From Candidatus Binataceae bacterium (GTDB taxonomy: Bacteria; Desulfobacterota; Binatia; Binatales; Binataceae), in assembly GCA_035650475.1 (NCBI GenBank), contig DASRHP010000009.1:238545-302544 (forward strand): a stretch of 64,000 nt of DNA, read 5' to 3'. The position numbers and the translations under genes were made by a program. The first letter of the stretch is position 1. Every line of letters starts with the position of its first letter. A model generated the notes under the pieces. It saw nothing but the letters and a program-made list of their open reading frames with translations, was not told where the DNA came from and did no database searches. This document shows positions 8,522 through 17,054 of the stretch, one piece after another.

Positions 8522-9124
8522 ATGGCCAAGCAACTCGAGTTTTTTTACGACTGCTCCAGCCCGTGGACCTACCTCGCCTTCAGCCGCATCGAGGAGGTCG
8601 CCCGCCGCCACGGCGCCGCGCTCGTCTGGCGGCCGATCCTGGTCGGCGGCGTGTTCAACGCGGTCAACCCGTCGGTCTACGAGAGCCGCGAGCGGCCGGT
8701 CAAAGCCAAGGCGCGCTACTCCCAGAAAGACCTTCAGGACTGGGCACGGTTGTACGGGCTGAAGATCGGCCAGCCGACTGTGTTTCCGGTCAACTCAGTC
8801 AAGGCGATGCGCGGCGCGTTCGTTGCCCACGAGCACGGCAAGATCTCGTCCTACTCGCGTCGGGTGTTCGAGGCCTACTGGGGCGAGGACCGCGACATCA
8901 GCCGCGACGACGTCCTGCGCGACGTCGTGCGCGCGGTGGGGCTGGACGAAGACGAGTTCTTTGGCAAGATCGCCGCTTCCGAATACAAGGAGAAGCTGCG
9001 CGCGAACACCGACGAGCTGGTCGCGCGCGGCGGCTTCGGCTCGCCCACGATGTTCGTCGACGGCGACATGTTTTTCGGCAACGACCGCCTGGTGCTGGTT
9101 GAGCATCGGCTCTCCGCCGGCTGA
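8522..9124 (+). CDS. DsbA-fold 2-hydroxychromene-2-carboxylate isomerase-like protein
   Basis: About 200 residues. LEFFYDCSSPWTYLAF at the N-terminus, the PVNSVKAMRGAF segment and the C-terminal GFGSPTMFVDGDMFFGNDRL segment identify the HCCA isomerase (NahD) branch of the thioredoxin-like DsbA/GST-kappa superfamily. These enzymes use glutathione to isomerise 2-hydroxychromene-2-carboxylate in naphthalene-type degradation, but most genomic members have unknown substrates. The active position has SSP rather than CxxC, as expected for isomerases. The ATG at 8522 directly precedes the family start; an earlier ATG at 8510 adds four residues. The stop overlaps the thpR start (TGATG), so the two are translationally coupled. 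Confidence 0.8.
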   Translation: MAKQLEFFYDCSSPWTYLAFSRIEEVARRHGAALVWRPILVGGVFNAVNPSVYESRERPVKAKARYSQKDLQDWARLYGLKIGQPTVFPVNSVKAMRGAFVAHEHGKISSYSRRVFEAYWGEDRDISRDDVLRDVVRAVGLDEDEFFGKIAASEYKEKLRANTDELVARGGFGSPTMFVDGDMFFGNDRLVLVEHRLSAG

Positions 9125-9741
9125 TGATCGACACAGCGGCGCTGCCCGAGACGGTACGCGCGTTCATCGCGCTCAAACTCGATCCCGCGGTGGAGGCGGC
9201 GATCACGGCGCTGATCGACCGGCTCAAGGCGCCCGACGACGGCATCCGATGGGTGCGGCCGTCGAACTTCCATCTCACCCTGTTCTTCCTGGGCCCGGCG
9301 GTGATTCGCGAGCGGCTGGTGCCGGTCGCCTATGCGCTGGAGGAGATAGCGGCCGAGACCGCGCCATTCGACCTCGAGGTGCGCGGGGCCGGCGTGCTGC
9401 CCGACGCGGCGCGCCCGCGTGTGCTGTGGGTTGGCCTGCACGCCCCGGAGCTGATTGCGCTGGCCGGACGGGTCGCCGAAGCGGCCGAGCGGTGCGGCTT
9501 TCAACGCGAGCGGCGCGGCTACCTGCCTCATCTGACGATCGCGCGCGTGCGCACGCCGCGCGCGTGGCGCGCGCTGCGCCCGAAGTTCGAAGCCGTGGCC
9601 GCGCTGCGCTTTGGCGTCTCGCGGGTCGAGCGGTTAGTGCTCTATCGCAGCGAGCCGGGCCCGCAGGCCTCGACCTACACCGAGCTTGCCGTCTTCCCTT
9701 TTGGCGGCGGCCGGCCGGCGGGCGTGGCGGGTGAAAACTAG
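9124..9741 (+). CDS. thpR: RNA 2',3'-cyclic phosphodiesterase
   Basis: 205 residues, the usual length of the ThpR/LigT 2H phosphoesterase family, which hydrolyses 2',3'-cyclic phosphate ends of RNA to 2'-phosphates. The two catalytic HxT motifs are NFHLTLFFLG (His50) and YLPHLTIARV (His136). The ATG overlaps the stop of the preceding isomerase gene by one base. recA follows 106 bases later. In many bacteria thpR lies near cinA and recA, which supports the call. Confidence 0.9.
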   Translation: MIDTAALPETVRAFIALKLDPAVEAAITALIDRLKAPDDGIRWVRPSNFHLTLFFLGPAVIRERLVPVAYALEEIAAETAPFDLEVRGAGVLPDAARPRVLWVGLHAPELIALAGRVAEAAERCGFQRERRGYLPHLTIARVRTPRAWRALRPKFEAVAALRFGVSRVERLVLYRSEPGPQASTYTELAVFPFGGGRPAGVAGEN

Positions 9742-9847
9742 CGGCCGGCGCTGTGGACCGATTTGCGGACACCTAGCGCTATCCGCCGCCGTTTGTGGCA
9801 AGATTCGCTTACAGAAAAAGTCAAAGGCCCGCCCGGCGGGGTAAGTC

Positions 9848-10933
9848 ATGGCGCAGGACATCAAGAGTAAAGCGCTTGACCTGGCGCTCAGCCAGATCGA
9901 GAAGCAATTCGGCAAGGGTTCGATCATGAAGCTCGGCGAGCAGGCAGTCGAGGCCGACCTCTCGGTCGTCTCGACCGGTTCGCTGGGGCTGGACCTCGCG
10001 CTCGGCGTCGGCGGACTGCCGCGCGGGCGGGTGGTCGAGATCTACGGCCCGGAATCCTCGGGCAAGACCACGCTCGCCCTGGAGTGTATCGCCGAGGCGC
10101 AGAAGCAGGGCGGCATCGGCGCCTTCATCGACGCCGAGCACGCGCTCGACGCCGCCTACGCGCGCAAGCTCGGCGTCAACGTCGAGGACCTGCTCATTTC
10201 GCAGCCCGACAACGGTGAGCAGGCGCTCGAGATCGCCGAGACCCTGGTGCAGTCGGGCGCGGTGGACGTGCTGGTGATCGACTCGGTGGCCGCGCTGGTG
10301 CCGCGCGCCGAGATCGAGGGCGAGATGGGTGAGCCGCAGATGGGTCTGCAGGCGCGGCTGATGTCGCAGGCGCTGCGCAAGCTGACCTCGATCATCGCGC
10401 GCTCGCGCACGATCGTGATCTTCATCAACCAGATCCGGATGAAGATCGGGGTGATGTTTGGCAATCCGGAGACCACCACCGGCGGCAACGCGCTGAAGTT
10501 CTACAGCTCCATCCGCATCGACATCCGCCGCATCGGCACGCTCAAGAACGCCAACGAGGTCATCGGCTCGCGCACCAAGGTCAAGGTGGTCAAGAACAAG
10601 GTCGCGCCGCCTTTCCGCGAGGCCGAGTTCGATATCCTCTACGGCTCGGGAATTTCCAAGGAGGGCGAACTGGTGGACCTCGCGGTCGAGCACGGGATCA
10701 TCGAGAAGCTCGGCGCGTGGTACTCCTACAACGGCGAGCGCATTGGCCAGGGGCGCGAGAACGCGCGCGACCTGCTCAAGGCCAATCCCGCCTTGGCCGA
10801 CGAGATCGAGTCCAAGGTACGCCACAAGCTGGCGGTCAAGGGCGGCCCTGCGCCCGTGCTGCCGTCATCCGAGGACGGCCACGGCGAGGCGGCCGAGGCG
10901 CCTGCGCCCGCCGCCCCGCGCCGGCGCGGCTAG
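9848..10933 (+). CDS. recA: recombinase RecA
   Basis: 361 residues, full length. Walker [10 protein letters not shown] is at residues 67-75, the [14 protein letters not shown] block contains Walker B, and loop L2 ([17 protein letters not shown]) is intact. RecA forms the ATP-dependent nucleoprotein filament for strand exchange and triggers LexA self-cleavage. The C-terminal tail is Ala/Pro/Glu-rich and ends in RRRG. The start is the ATG at 9848 after GGCGGGG. I searched the 106-base upstream gap for E. coli, Bacillus and alphaproteobacterial LexA box patterns and saw no convincing site. recX does not follow. Confidence 0.97.
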   Translation: MAQDIKSKALDLALSQIEKQFGKGSIMKLGEQAVEADLSVVSTGSLGLDLALGVGGLPRGRVVEIYGPESSGKTTLALECIAEAQKQGGIGAFIDAEHALDAAYARKLGVNVEDLLISQPDNGEQALEIAETLVQSGAVDVLVIDSVAALVPRAEIEGEMGEPQMGLQARLMSQALRKLTSIIARSRTIVIFINQIRMKIGVMFGNPETTTGGNALKFYSSIRIDIRRIGTLKNANEVIGSRTKVKVVKNKVAPPFREAEFDILYGSGISKEGELVDLAVEHGIIEKLGAWYSYNGERIGQGRENARDLLKANPALADEIESKVRHKLAVKGGPAPVLPSSEDGHGEAAEAPAPAAPRRRG

Positions 10934-11150
10934 CGCGCGGGCGCCTCAAGGGTATGGAGGGCGGTTGCACGCTGTCCGCGGCGTATGCGCCGACCGCCGT
11001 TGAATTGGCCGGGCGGGCTCTGTAAGCTAATAAGACAAGATGCCTGCTGAGGCCGACCCAGGGCGCTGGTTTAGACCGCGCCGCACCACCAGCTTCAAAT
11101 CAACGGAAAGGCCGCGCCGCGATTCGCGCGCGACGGCCGAAGTGTAAGCT

Positions 11151-12356
11151 TTGCCCTTCAATTCGTTTCACCTCGCGCCCGAACTCAAACGTGCCATCGG
11201 CGACTGCGGCTATCATCAGCCCACGCCGGTCCAGAGCGAGACCATTCCGATCGCCCTTGAGGGGCGCGACCTGGTGGTCAGCGCCGAGACCGGCAGCGGC
11301 AAGACCGCGGCCTTCCTCATCCCGCTCATCGAACGGCTCCATCGCAAACCGCGCCGGCCGCAAAGCGCGCTGGTAATAACGCCGACGCGCGAGCTGGCCG
11401 CCCAGGTCGCCAACGAGTTCAAGCTGCTCGCGCGCCACACCGGACTGCGCGCGGCGGTGATCGTCGGCGGCGAGTCGATGCGCCGGCAGATCGACGAGCT
11501 GCGCGCCGGCGCGCAGGTGCTGATCGCGTGCCCTGGCCGGCTGATCGACCTGATGGAGCAGGGACACGTCAAGCTCGCCCACGCCGAAGTGGTGGTAATC
11601 GACGAGGCCGACCGCCTGCTTGACATGGGCTTCCTGCCGCAGTTGCGGCGCGTGATGCGGGCGGTGCCGGGCGAGCGACAGACGATGATGTTCTCGGCGA
11701 CGATGGGTGCGGGGCCGGAAGCGATCGCGCGCGAGTTCCTGCGCCATCCGGAGCGCATCACCATCGGCAAAAAGGCCGCGCCGCCGCCGACCATCCGCCA
11801 GACCATCTATCCGGTCCAGTGGGCCGACAAGGAGGCGATGTTGCTGGAGATCCTGGCCAAGCCCGAGGTCCACAGCGCCATCGTCTTCACCCGCACCCGC
11901 GTGCGCGCCGATCATATCGGCAAGGTGCTCAAGCGCAACGCCGTGCGCGCCGCCGTGATCCACGGCGAGCGCTCGCAGGCCGAGCGCAACGCTGCGCTCA
12001 AGTCGTTCAAGCAGGGGGCTTGCCGCGTGATGGTGGCGACCGACGTCGCCGCGCGCGGGCTCGACATCCCGGGCGTCTCGCACGTCATCAACTTCGACCT
12101 CCCCGAGGATGCCGAAAGCTACATCCACCGCATCGGGCGCACGGCGCGGATGGGGCGCGAGGGCGAGGCGATAAGCCTGGTCACTCCGCAGGAGCGCGTC
12201 GCGCTGGGCCAGATCGAGCGCTCGCTGGGCGAGGAGATCAAGCGCCAGAGCCTCGAGGGCTTCGAGGCGCCCGAGGTCAAGGCGCCGCGGCCGGTGACGT
12301 TGTTCAGCTCCTCGGGCATCCGCTCGCGCGCCCGCGTCCGCTCGCGCTGGGGCTAG
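11151..12356 (+). CDS. DEAD-box RNA helicase (RhlE-like)
   Basis: 401 residues with all core motifs: Q motif (PTPVQSETIP), I (AETGSGKT), Ia (PTRELAAQV), II (DEAD), III (SAT), and VI (HRIGRTAR) in the second RecA-like domain. The short C-terminal extension is basic. The family is ATP-dependent RNA unwinding, in ribosome assembly or RNA decay. A TAA lies two codons before the TTG at 11151 in the same frame. Since homology (PFNSFHLAPELKRAI) begins at once, the TTG is almost certainly the start. The 217 bases after recA hold no other gene. Confidence 0.93.
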   Translation: MPFNSFHLAPELKRAIGDCGYHQPTPVQSETIPIALEGRDLVVSAETGSGKTAAFLIPLIERLHRKPRRPQSALVITPTRELAAQVANEFKLLARHTGLRAAVIVGGESMRRQIDELRAGAQVLIACPGRLIDLMEQGHVKLAHAEVVVIDEADRLLDMGFLPQLRRVMRAVPGERQTMMFSATMGAGPEAIAREFLRHPERITIGKKAAPPPTIRQTIYPVQWADKEAMLLEILAKPEVHSAIVFTRTRVRADHIGKVLKRNAVRAAVIHGERSQAERNAALKSFKQGACRVMVATDVAARGLDIPGVSHVINFDLPEDAESYIHRIGRTARMGREGEAISLVTPQERVALGQIERSLGEEIKRQSLEGFEAPEVKAPRPVTLFSSSGIRSRARVRSRWG

Positions 12357-12730
12357 CGGGCCCACTGCCGCGCTGCTATCCGCGCCAGGTAATCCGCGCG
12401 CCGAAGAGGTTCTCGGCGTCGAGCACCTATCGAGATGGTCGGCCATGCAGGCCTGACCGCTTGCGCGTTTGCACCCAACGACGACCGCGGTTACGGCTTC
12501 GAACTTCGCGCAGGCGGAAAGCTGAGCCAGAGTGTGTGCGCGCCTGGAAGTCAGGCGCAATTCTGAACGATGATTGTCTAATTGCCAGGTTGTGCGCCGC
12601 GCGTCGCCTTCATGCATCCGGGAAAGCACGAGCGCAAGACGACCGTTGTCATGCCGGCGATGCGCGCCTGAGTTGCGGCCGCGCTTATTCATCGCTTCAA
12701 GCGGGGCGGCGGCTTCGCTACGATCCGTCC
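12357..12730 (+). other. 374-base gap without a recognisable gene
   Basis: Short frames here (for example a 68-codon one near 12574) have no signal peptide, no family motif and biased Arg/Ser composition. Base composition is less extreme than in the genes. No terminator hairpin with a T run and no tRNA-like cloverleaf was seen. Confidence 0.5.
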
Positions 12731-13315
12731 ATGACGATCCGGCGGGTATGCGTTTATTGTGCCTCGAGCCGCCAGTGTGATCCGACCTACCATCAGGCCG
12801 CCGCGCGGCTCGGACACGAGCTGGCGCGCGCGGGAATCACCGTGGTGTATGGCGGTGGCAGCGTGGGCTCGATGGGCCATCTGGCGAGCGCGGCGCTGGC
12901 CGCCGGCGGACGCGTGGTCGGAGTGATTCCGCAATTCATGTACGACCTCGAATGGGCGCACCCCGGGCTGAGCGAGCTGGTCGTGGTCAATGACATGCAC
13001 GAGCGCAAGCGCCTGATGATCGACGCCGTGGACGCGGTGGTCGCACTGCCCGGTGGATGCGGCACGTTCGAGGAACTGTTCGAGGCAATTACATGGAAGC
13101 GGCTCGGACTGTTCGGCGGCGCGATCGTGATCGTCAACACCGCCGGCTTCTACCGCCCGCTGGTCGAGCTGCTCGAGGCTGCGGTCGCAAAGCGCTTCAT
13201 GGACCGCCGCCATCTCCAGATGTGGTCGGTGGTCGAGGAACCCGAGCAGGTGCTGGAGGCGATCCGGAGCGCGCCGGCGTGGCCACACGACAATCGGCGT
13301 TTCGCTGCGCTATGA
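12731..13315 (+). CDS. LOG family protein (cytokinin riboside 5'-monophosphate phosphoribohydrolase-like)
   Basis: 194 residues, the standard length of the TIGR00730/LOG Rossmann-fold family. The nucleotide-binding YGGGSVGSMG motif (about residues 40-49) and the diagnostic PGGCGTFEE motif (about 101-109) are intact. Characterised members remove ribose 5-phosphate from nucleoside monophosphates (AMP or cytokinin riboside monophosphate); in bacteria the role is usually nucleotide turnover. The ATG at 12731 begins the conserved RRVCVYCASS strand. It stands alone, with a large gap upstream and a new promoter-like region downstream. Confidence 0.88.
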   Translation: MTIRRVCVYCASSRQCDPTYHQAAARLGHELARAGITVVYGGGSVGSMGHLASAALAAGGRVVGVIPQFMYDLEWAHPGLSELVVVNDMHERKRLMIDAVDAVVALPGGCGTFEELFEAITWKRLGLFGGAIVIVNTAGFYRPLVELLEAAVAKRFMDRRHLQMWSVVEEPEQVLEAIRSAPAWPHDNRRFAAL

Positions 13316-13373
13316 GACTGGTAGAGCAAATACAGCCGCTTAAAAGCTCTATCTTTTAGTCCGGATGGCATAT

Positions 13374-13379
13374 TATAAT
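13374..13379 (+). promoter_or_regulatory. possible -10 element for the gene at 13411
   Basis: A perfect TATAAT occurs in an AT-rich patch (13330-13380) that contrasts with the GC-rich surroundings, 31 bases before the ATG at 13411. No good -35 sequence is found 16-18 bases upstream, so this is tentative. Confidence 0.35.
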
Positions 13380-13410
13380 CGCGTGCGAGGGGGCTTGGGG
13401 GTGAGCTTCG

Positions 13411-13962
13411 ATGGCTTCATCGGCACGCAACGAGCGTGCGCGGCTGGCCGCCGCGCTTAAGCAGCTGAGCGCGATCAGGACCGCCGACCTCGCGCGCGAC
13501 GACTTGCGCGAGCGCGATCTGAGCTTCCGCGGCGGGCTCGCCTATTTCGAGAAGACCCTGGAGCTGTTCCGTCAGCTTGAGCGCAGCAACCTGCGCCAGA
13601 TTCCTTCGCAGTATCTCAAGATCGTGGCCGACCATGCCGAGCGCGTGCTGGCGCAGTTTCACGAGATCCTGCGCTTTAGCGGCGAGGGCGTCGAAGACCC
13701 CGCCGCCGTGCGCAGCCATCTGATCGGCGAGGTGCGCGATTCCTACCGCAATATCCACGACGACGTCGCGCTGGTCGTCCAGCGCCCGCTCTCCGAGCTG
13801 GAGCGCTCGATCACCGCGCCGTGGTACGCCGGGATGCCGCTGGCGGCGCTGCTGCTGGCGGTATTCGCCGGATGCGTGTGGGTCGCTTATCGCTTCACGC
13901 CAGCCGCGCAGATGGCACAGGACTTCATGCACATGCTGCGCAGCCTCGCGCCTCAGCAGTAG
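13411..13962 (+). CDS. unknown protein with long helical domain and C-terminal membrane anchor
   Basis: 183 residues. Residues 1-135 are charged and predicted helical (LAAALKQLSAI, FEKTLELFRQLERSNL, YRNIHDDVALVV), without Cys or recognisable motifs. Residues 140-161 form one clear transmembrane helix, followed by a short periplasmic or membrane-proximal tail. This would place the bulk in the cytoplasm as a tail-anchored protein. The AT-rich promoter-like segment just upstream and a G-rich ribosome site support expression. I recognise no family. Confidence 0.65.
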   Translation: MASSARNERARLAAALKQLSAIRTADLARDDLRERDLSFRGGLAYFEKTLELFRQLERSNLRQIPSQYLKIVADHAERVLAQFHEILRFSGEGVEDPAAVRSHLIGEVRDSYRNIHDDVALVVQRPLSELERSITAPWYAGMPLAALLLAVFAGCVWVAYRFTPAAQMAQDFMHMLRSLAPQQ

Positions 13963-14424
13963 TCGAATTGCCGCGCGTCGCGTGGCTTCTGCCGGCGCGG
14001 CGCCAAGGCCGCGCGGGCGCATCTCCGCGCGCCGCTCAGCTTGCCGCGCCCGCCGCCGGCGCCGCGCCGCTGCCGTCCGTCGCCACCTGGCGCGCCGCGA
14101 TCATCGCGTTGCGCGGAATGTCGGGTGGTCACCGAAGAGACGCAGCGCGGATGGATGCCGGCGCTGGCGCGCTGGTGTCTGGCGCCGGATGCTGGTGCGC
14201 GGGCATCAGGGCTGGCTCGAAGAGCTGCGCCGCGTCGCCGAGCAGGGCGAGCCGCAGTAGCGGCGCACCTCGGAGGACTCCACAAAGGCAGCCTTGCCTA
14301 GGTGGCTTCCTACAGTGGTCTAAAAAGCAGGAACCTCTTTCTCGCTTTTTCGATCCAATCAGGCGGGGTGGCCGCCGCAGGATGTTGAGCCATTCTGGCT
14401 AAGCCGGGGTAGGCCGTCACCGCG
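13963..14424 (+). other. 462-base gap, possible eroded coding remnant
   Basis: No complete gene is supported. Two adjacent plus-strand frames look protein-like only when joined: one carries RGWMPALARWCLAP (about 14146-14190) and the next carries GHQGWLEELRRVAEQG (about 14205-14255), ending at a stop near 14260. This could be a frameshifted remnant or chance in GC-rich DNA. The end (14300-14400) is less GC-rich. No hairpin terminator or RNA gene was recognised. Confidence 0.3.
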
Positions 14425-16866
14425 CTAGCGGGAGCGGGCGCCGGCTAACACGGCGGACGGCGCGGCGGCGGACAAACTCGCGGATTCGTACCGCACGATA
14501 AACCGCGGGCGGCGCCAGGCGACGAATGCGGGCAGGATGAACAGTCCGACGATCAGGTTGGCCGTCATCAGCAGGATGAGCATCGAGCTCATCTCGTTGT
14601 GAAACAGCAGCGGCGAGAACACCCACGGCGCCATCCCGCCCGCCATCACCACGTAGGTCGCGAACACCCACACGCCGGTTGTGCGCAGAGCGGCCACGGT
14701 CGCGTCGTCCAACGCGCGCCCTTGGCGCACTTCGTCGCGGATGCGCGCGACCGTGTAGATCGCGTAGTCGATACCCAGTCCGACACCCAGTGAGATAACC
14801 GGGATAGTATCGACGGTCAGGCCGATCCCGCGCGCGTTCATGTAAAGGAAGGCGCCGAAGTTCGCCATCACGCACGCCAGCGCGAAAACAATCCCCGCGG
14901 CGAGCGAGCGGAAAATCAGTGCGCAGCACAGCAGGATCGCCGCTAGCACCAGTTCGAGGTTGGTCCGGTTGATCCGCGCCATCACGTCGTCGGTGGCCAG
15001 ATACAGCCCGGCCTCGCCGCCGAGATAGCGCACCTTTACCTGGTCGAGCGCAGGGTCGTTGGCGACGCGCTCGCGGGCGAAAGCGTCGAGGTCGCGGCGC
15101 AGGCGGATCAGGCGGGCATTGGTATGGTCGGGCAGGAGCAGGCGGATACAGGTGTTGTTCATCGCCGGCGCGTAGGCGAAGTAGGCCTGCGGCTCGTCGG
15201 GGGCGGCCGCCGCGAAGAAGAATCCCCACAAATTGGCGCTGAGCTGATTGGTGTTGGGCAGTGCAAAGTACTTGGGATAGCCGTTGTGCAGCAGCATGTT
15301 CATCGGCTTGCTCGCCAGCGTGCCGAAGCCGAGCACCGCGACCGCGTCGCCGCGCGCCATCAGGTAGCTGGCGAGGTCGTCGGCCATCCGCAGGGTCTCG
15401 ATCCCTACCGCCGATTGCGAGCTCGGGTAGCCGGGTCCGTCCACGATTACCCATCCCGAGTTGGTCGGCAGAAGCTTGCCGATCTCGGCGGTGTCGCGGT
15501 TAATCTTCGCCTCGGGCCGATAGATCGGAGTGCCCGCGGTCTGGTAGCCGACGCGCACCTCGCGCGCGGCCGCGATTGCGGCGATCATCACCCCGACGCC
15601 GGCGGCGATGAGCACGCCGCGTCCAAAGCCCGGACGAGTCGGGAAGGCGGCCAGCCGTCCGACCGGCGCGCGCCATCGAGCGGCCGCGCCGTCCAAGCGG
15701 TCGAGCAGCGGCGATCTGCGCCGCTGTGGCGTCGGCAGGTAGCTCATCAGGAGCGGCTGGAAAACGAACACCATCGCCAGGCTTGCGCCCAGCCACACCG
15801 CGCCGCCAAGTCCGATCTGGCGCAGGGCCGGAACGTCGCTGAGCGCGACGAACACGATGCCGGCGACGTTGGCAAGCACCGCGAGCAGCCCCGGCGCCGC
15901 CATCGCGTCGAACGTCGCCGCGCAGGCGCGCAGATTGTCGCCGTGGCGGTCGAGTTCCTCGTAGTATTGGCCGTGCCACTGGATGCCGTGGCCGAGGTCG
16001 CGCGCGGTAAGGATAAACGGCACCACCAGCATCACCGGGTCGAAGTTGAAGCCGCGCATCCCGACGAAGCCGAGCCCCCAGATCGTCGAGCACGCCCCGG
16101 TCGCGAGCGGCGCCCACCATCCGGTGCGCCGTCCCAGCGCGACGAACGCGAGCAGCGCCATCAGCGCGGCCGAGAGCAGGAAGATTAGTCCGATGCGGGC
16201 GAGGTAATGGTAGCCCCACGCCGCGAACATCGCGGCGCCGCTCGCGTAGATCCGCGTGTTAGCGTCCTCATGCTCGGCGATTATCCGCTCGACGCCGTCG
16301 AACAGCGCCTTGTAGTCGAGCCCGCTCTCGTTGAAGCTCGCGATCACAACCGCGCCGCGCTCATCGCGCGTGACTAGGCCGGCGAGCTGCTGGAGATGGG
16401 AGCGTACGACGCCTTTGAGCGCGTCGAGCTGCTGCGGCGTGCGCGGCACGTGCGGATACATATAGGGCGAGGAGACCAGCGCGCCGGGCTCGGCGCGCGC
16501 GTAGAGTACGCGGTAGGAAGCGAGCGAGAAGACCTCGTTATGATTGACGCCGGGCAGCTTGTCCACCTCGCGCGTCATGTCCTGGATCGCCTGCAAGGTG
16601 CGGAAGTTGAAGATGTCGCCGCGGCCGACGCGCAGCATCAGCACCAGCTGCTGCGCCCCGCCGTACTGGCGGCGGAACTTACGATAGAGCAGCACGTTGG
16701 GGTGGCCGGCGGGAAACAGATCCTCGAAGCGGGTAGCAATCGGGACGTGCGCCGCCCAGAACGCCATGAACAGCGTGATCGCGAGCAGCACGCCCCCGAC
16801 GGGCGCGCGATTGCGTACGATGAATGCGCCCATCCCCCGGTCTTGCTCGCCGCTGGCAGTCGCCAT
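14425..16866 (-). CDS. RND/MMPL family exporter permease
   Basis: About 813 residues. Two homologous halves each have one N-terminal transmembrane helix (about residues 17-36 and 415-440), a large periplasmic domain, and a five-helix bundle (about 220-390 and 620-800). The second bundle contains the GVGLGIDYAIYTVARIRDE segment typical of the HpnN/MMPL sterol-sensing-like branch of RND transporters. These export hydrophobic compounds or lipids (hopanoids, mycolates) using proton motive force. The ATG at 16866 is chosen because the upstream frame is Arg-rich. It lies 188 bases downstream of the zinc-ribbon/TPR gene on the same strand. No membrane-fusion or outer-membrane partner is nearby, as usual for MMPL/HpnN. 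Confidence 0.88.
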   Translation of the reverse strand: MATASGEQDRGMGAFIVRNRAPVGGVLLAITLFMAFWAAHVPIATRFEDLFPAGHPNVLLYRKFRRQYGGAQQLVLMLRVGRGDIFNFRTLQAIQDMTREVDKLPGVNHNEVFSLASYRVLYARAEPGALVSSPYMYPHVPRTPQQLDALKGVVRSHLQQLAGLVTRDERGAVVIASFNESGLDYKALFDGVERIIAEHEDANTRIYASGAAMFAAWGYHYLARIGLIFLLSAALMALLAFVALGRRTGWWAPLATGACSTIWGLGFVGMRGFNFDPVMLVVPFILTARDLGHGIQWHGQYYEELDRHGDNLRACAATFDAMAAPGLLAVLANVAGIVFVALSDVPALRQIGLGGAVWLGASLAMVFVFQPLLMSYLPTPQRRRSPLLDRLDGAAARWRAPVGRLAAFPTRPGFGRGVLIAAGVGVMIAAIAAAREVRVGYQTAGTPIYRPEAKINRDTAEIGKLLPTNSGWVIVDGPGYPSSQSAVGIETLRMADDLASYLMARGDAVAVLGFGTLASKPMNMLLHNGYPKYFALPNTNQLSANLWGFFFAAAAPDEPQAYFAYAPAMNNTCIRLLLPDHTNARLIRLRRDLDAFARERVANDPALDQVKVRYLGGEAGLYLATDDVMARINRTNLELVLAAILLCCALIFRSLAAGIVFALACVMANFGAFLYMNARGIGLTVDTIPVISLGVGLGIDYAIYTVARIRDEVRQGRALDDATVAALRTTGVWVFATYVVMAGGMAPWVFSPLLFHNEMSSMLILLMTANLIVGLFILPAFVAWRRPRFIVRYESASLSAAAPSAVLAGARSR

Positions 16867-17017
16867 CGCTAGCGCCCCGGCGGACGGTCGAATGGTTCCC
16901 CCCTCATAGCACGTTTTTCGGGGGCGCGTATGGCGCCTACCCCCTTCCCCCTTCAGGGAGCGGGAAAGGAGAAGCGGGCGATGCGCGAGCGCGGCGCCGC
17001 GCGGTATGCGTGTCAGT

Positions 17018-17046
17018 TTCCCTCCTCTGAAGAGCGAGGGGACAAG
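17018..17046 (-). other. intergenic hairpin between TPR gene and RND gene
   Basis: A CCCTC-type arm and GAGGGG arm enclose CTCTGAAGAG just after the stop of the TPR gene. No T run follows, so it may be a weak terminator or an RNA-stability element that lowers RND expression. Confidence 0.35.
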
Positions 17047-17054
17047 CGGAGAGG

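Noticed and set aside
9742-9847. LexA box upstream of recA
   Set aside because: A CTGT half occurs, but no matching half at correct spacing for E. coli, Bacillus or alphaproteobacterial type sites; a lineage-specific box cannot be excluded.
11100-12692. 530-codon minus-strand frame over the DEAD-box gene
   Set aside because: Antisense to an intact helicase, biased composition, no family motif.
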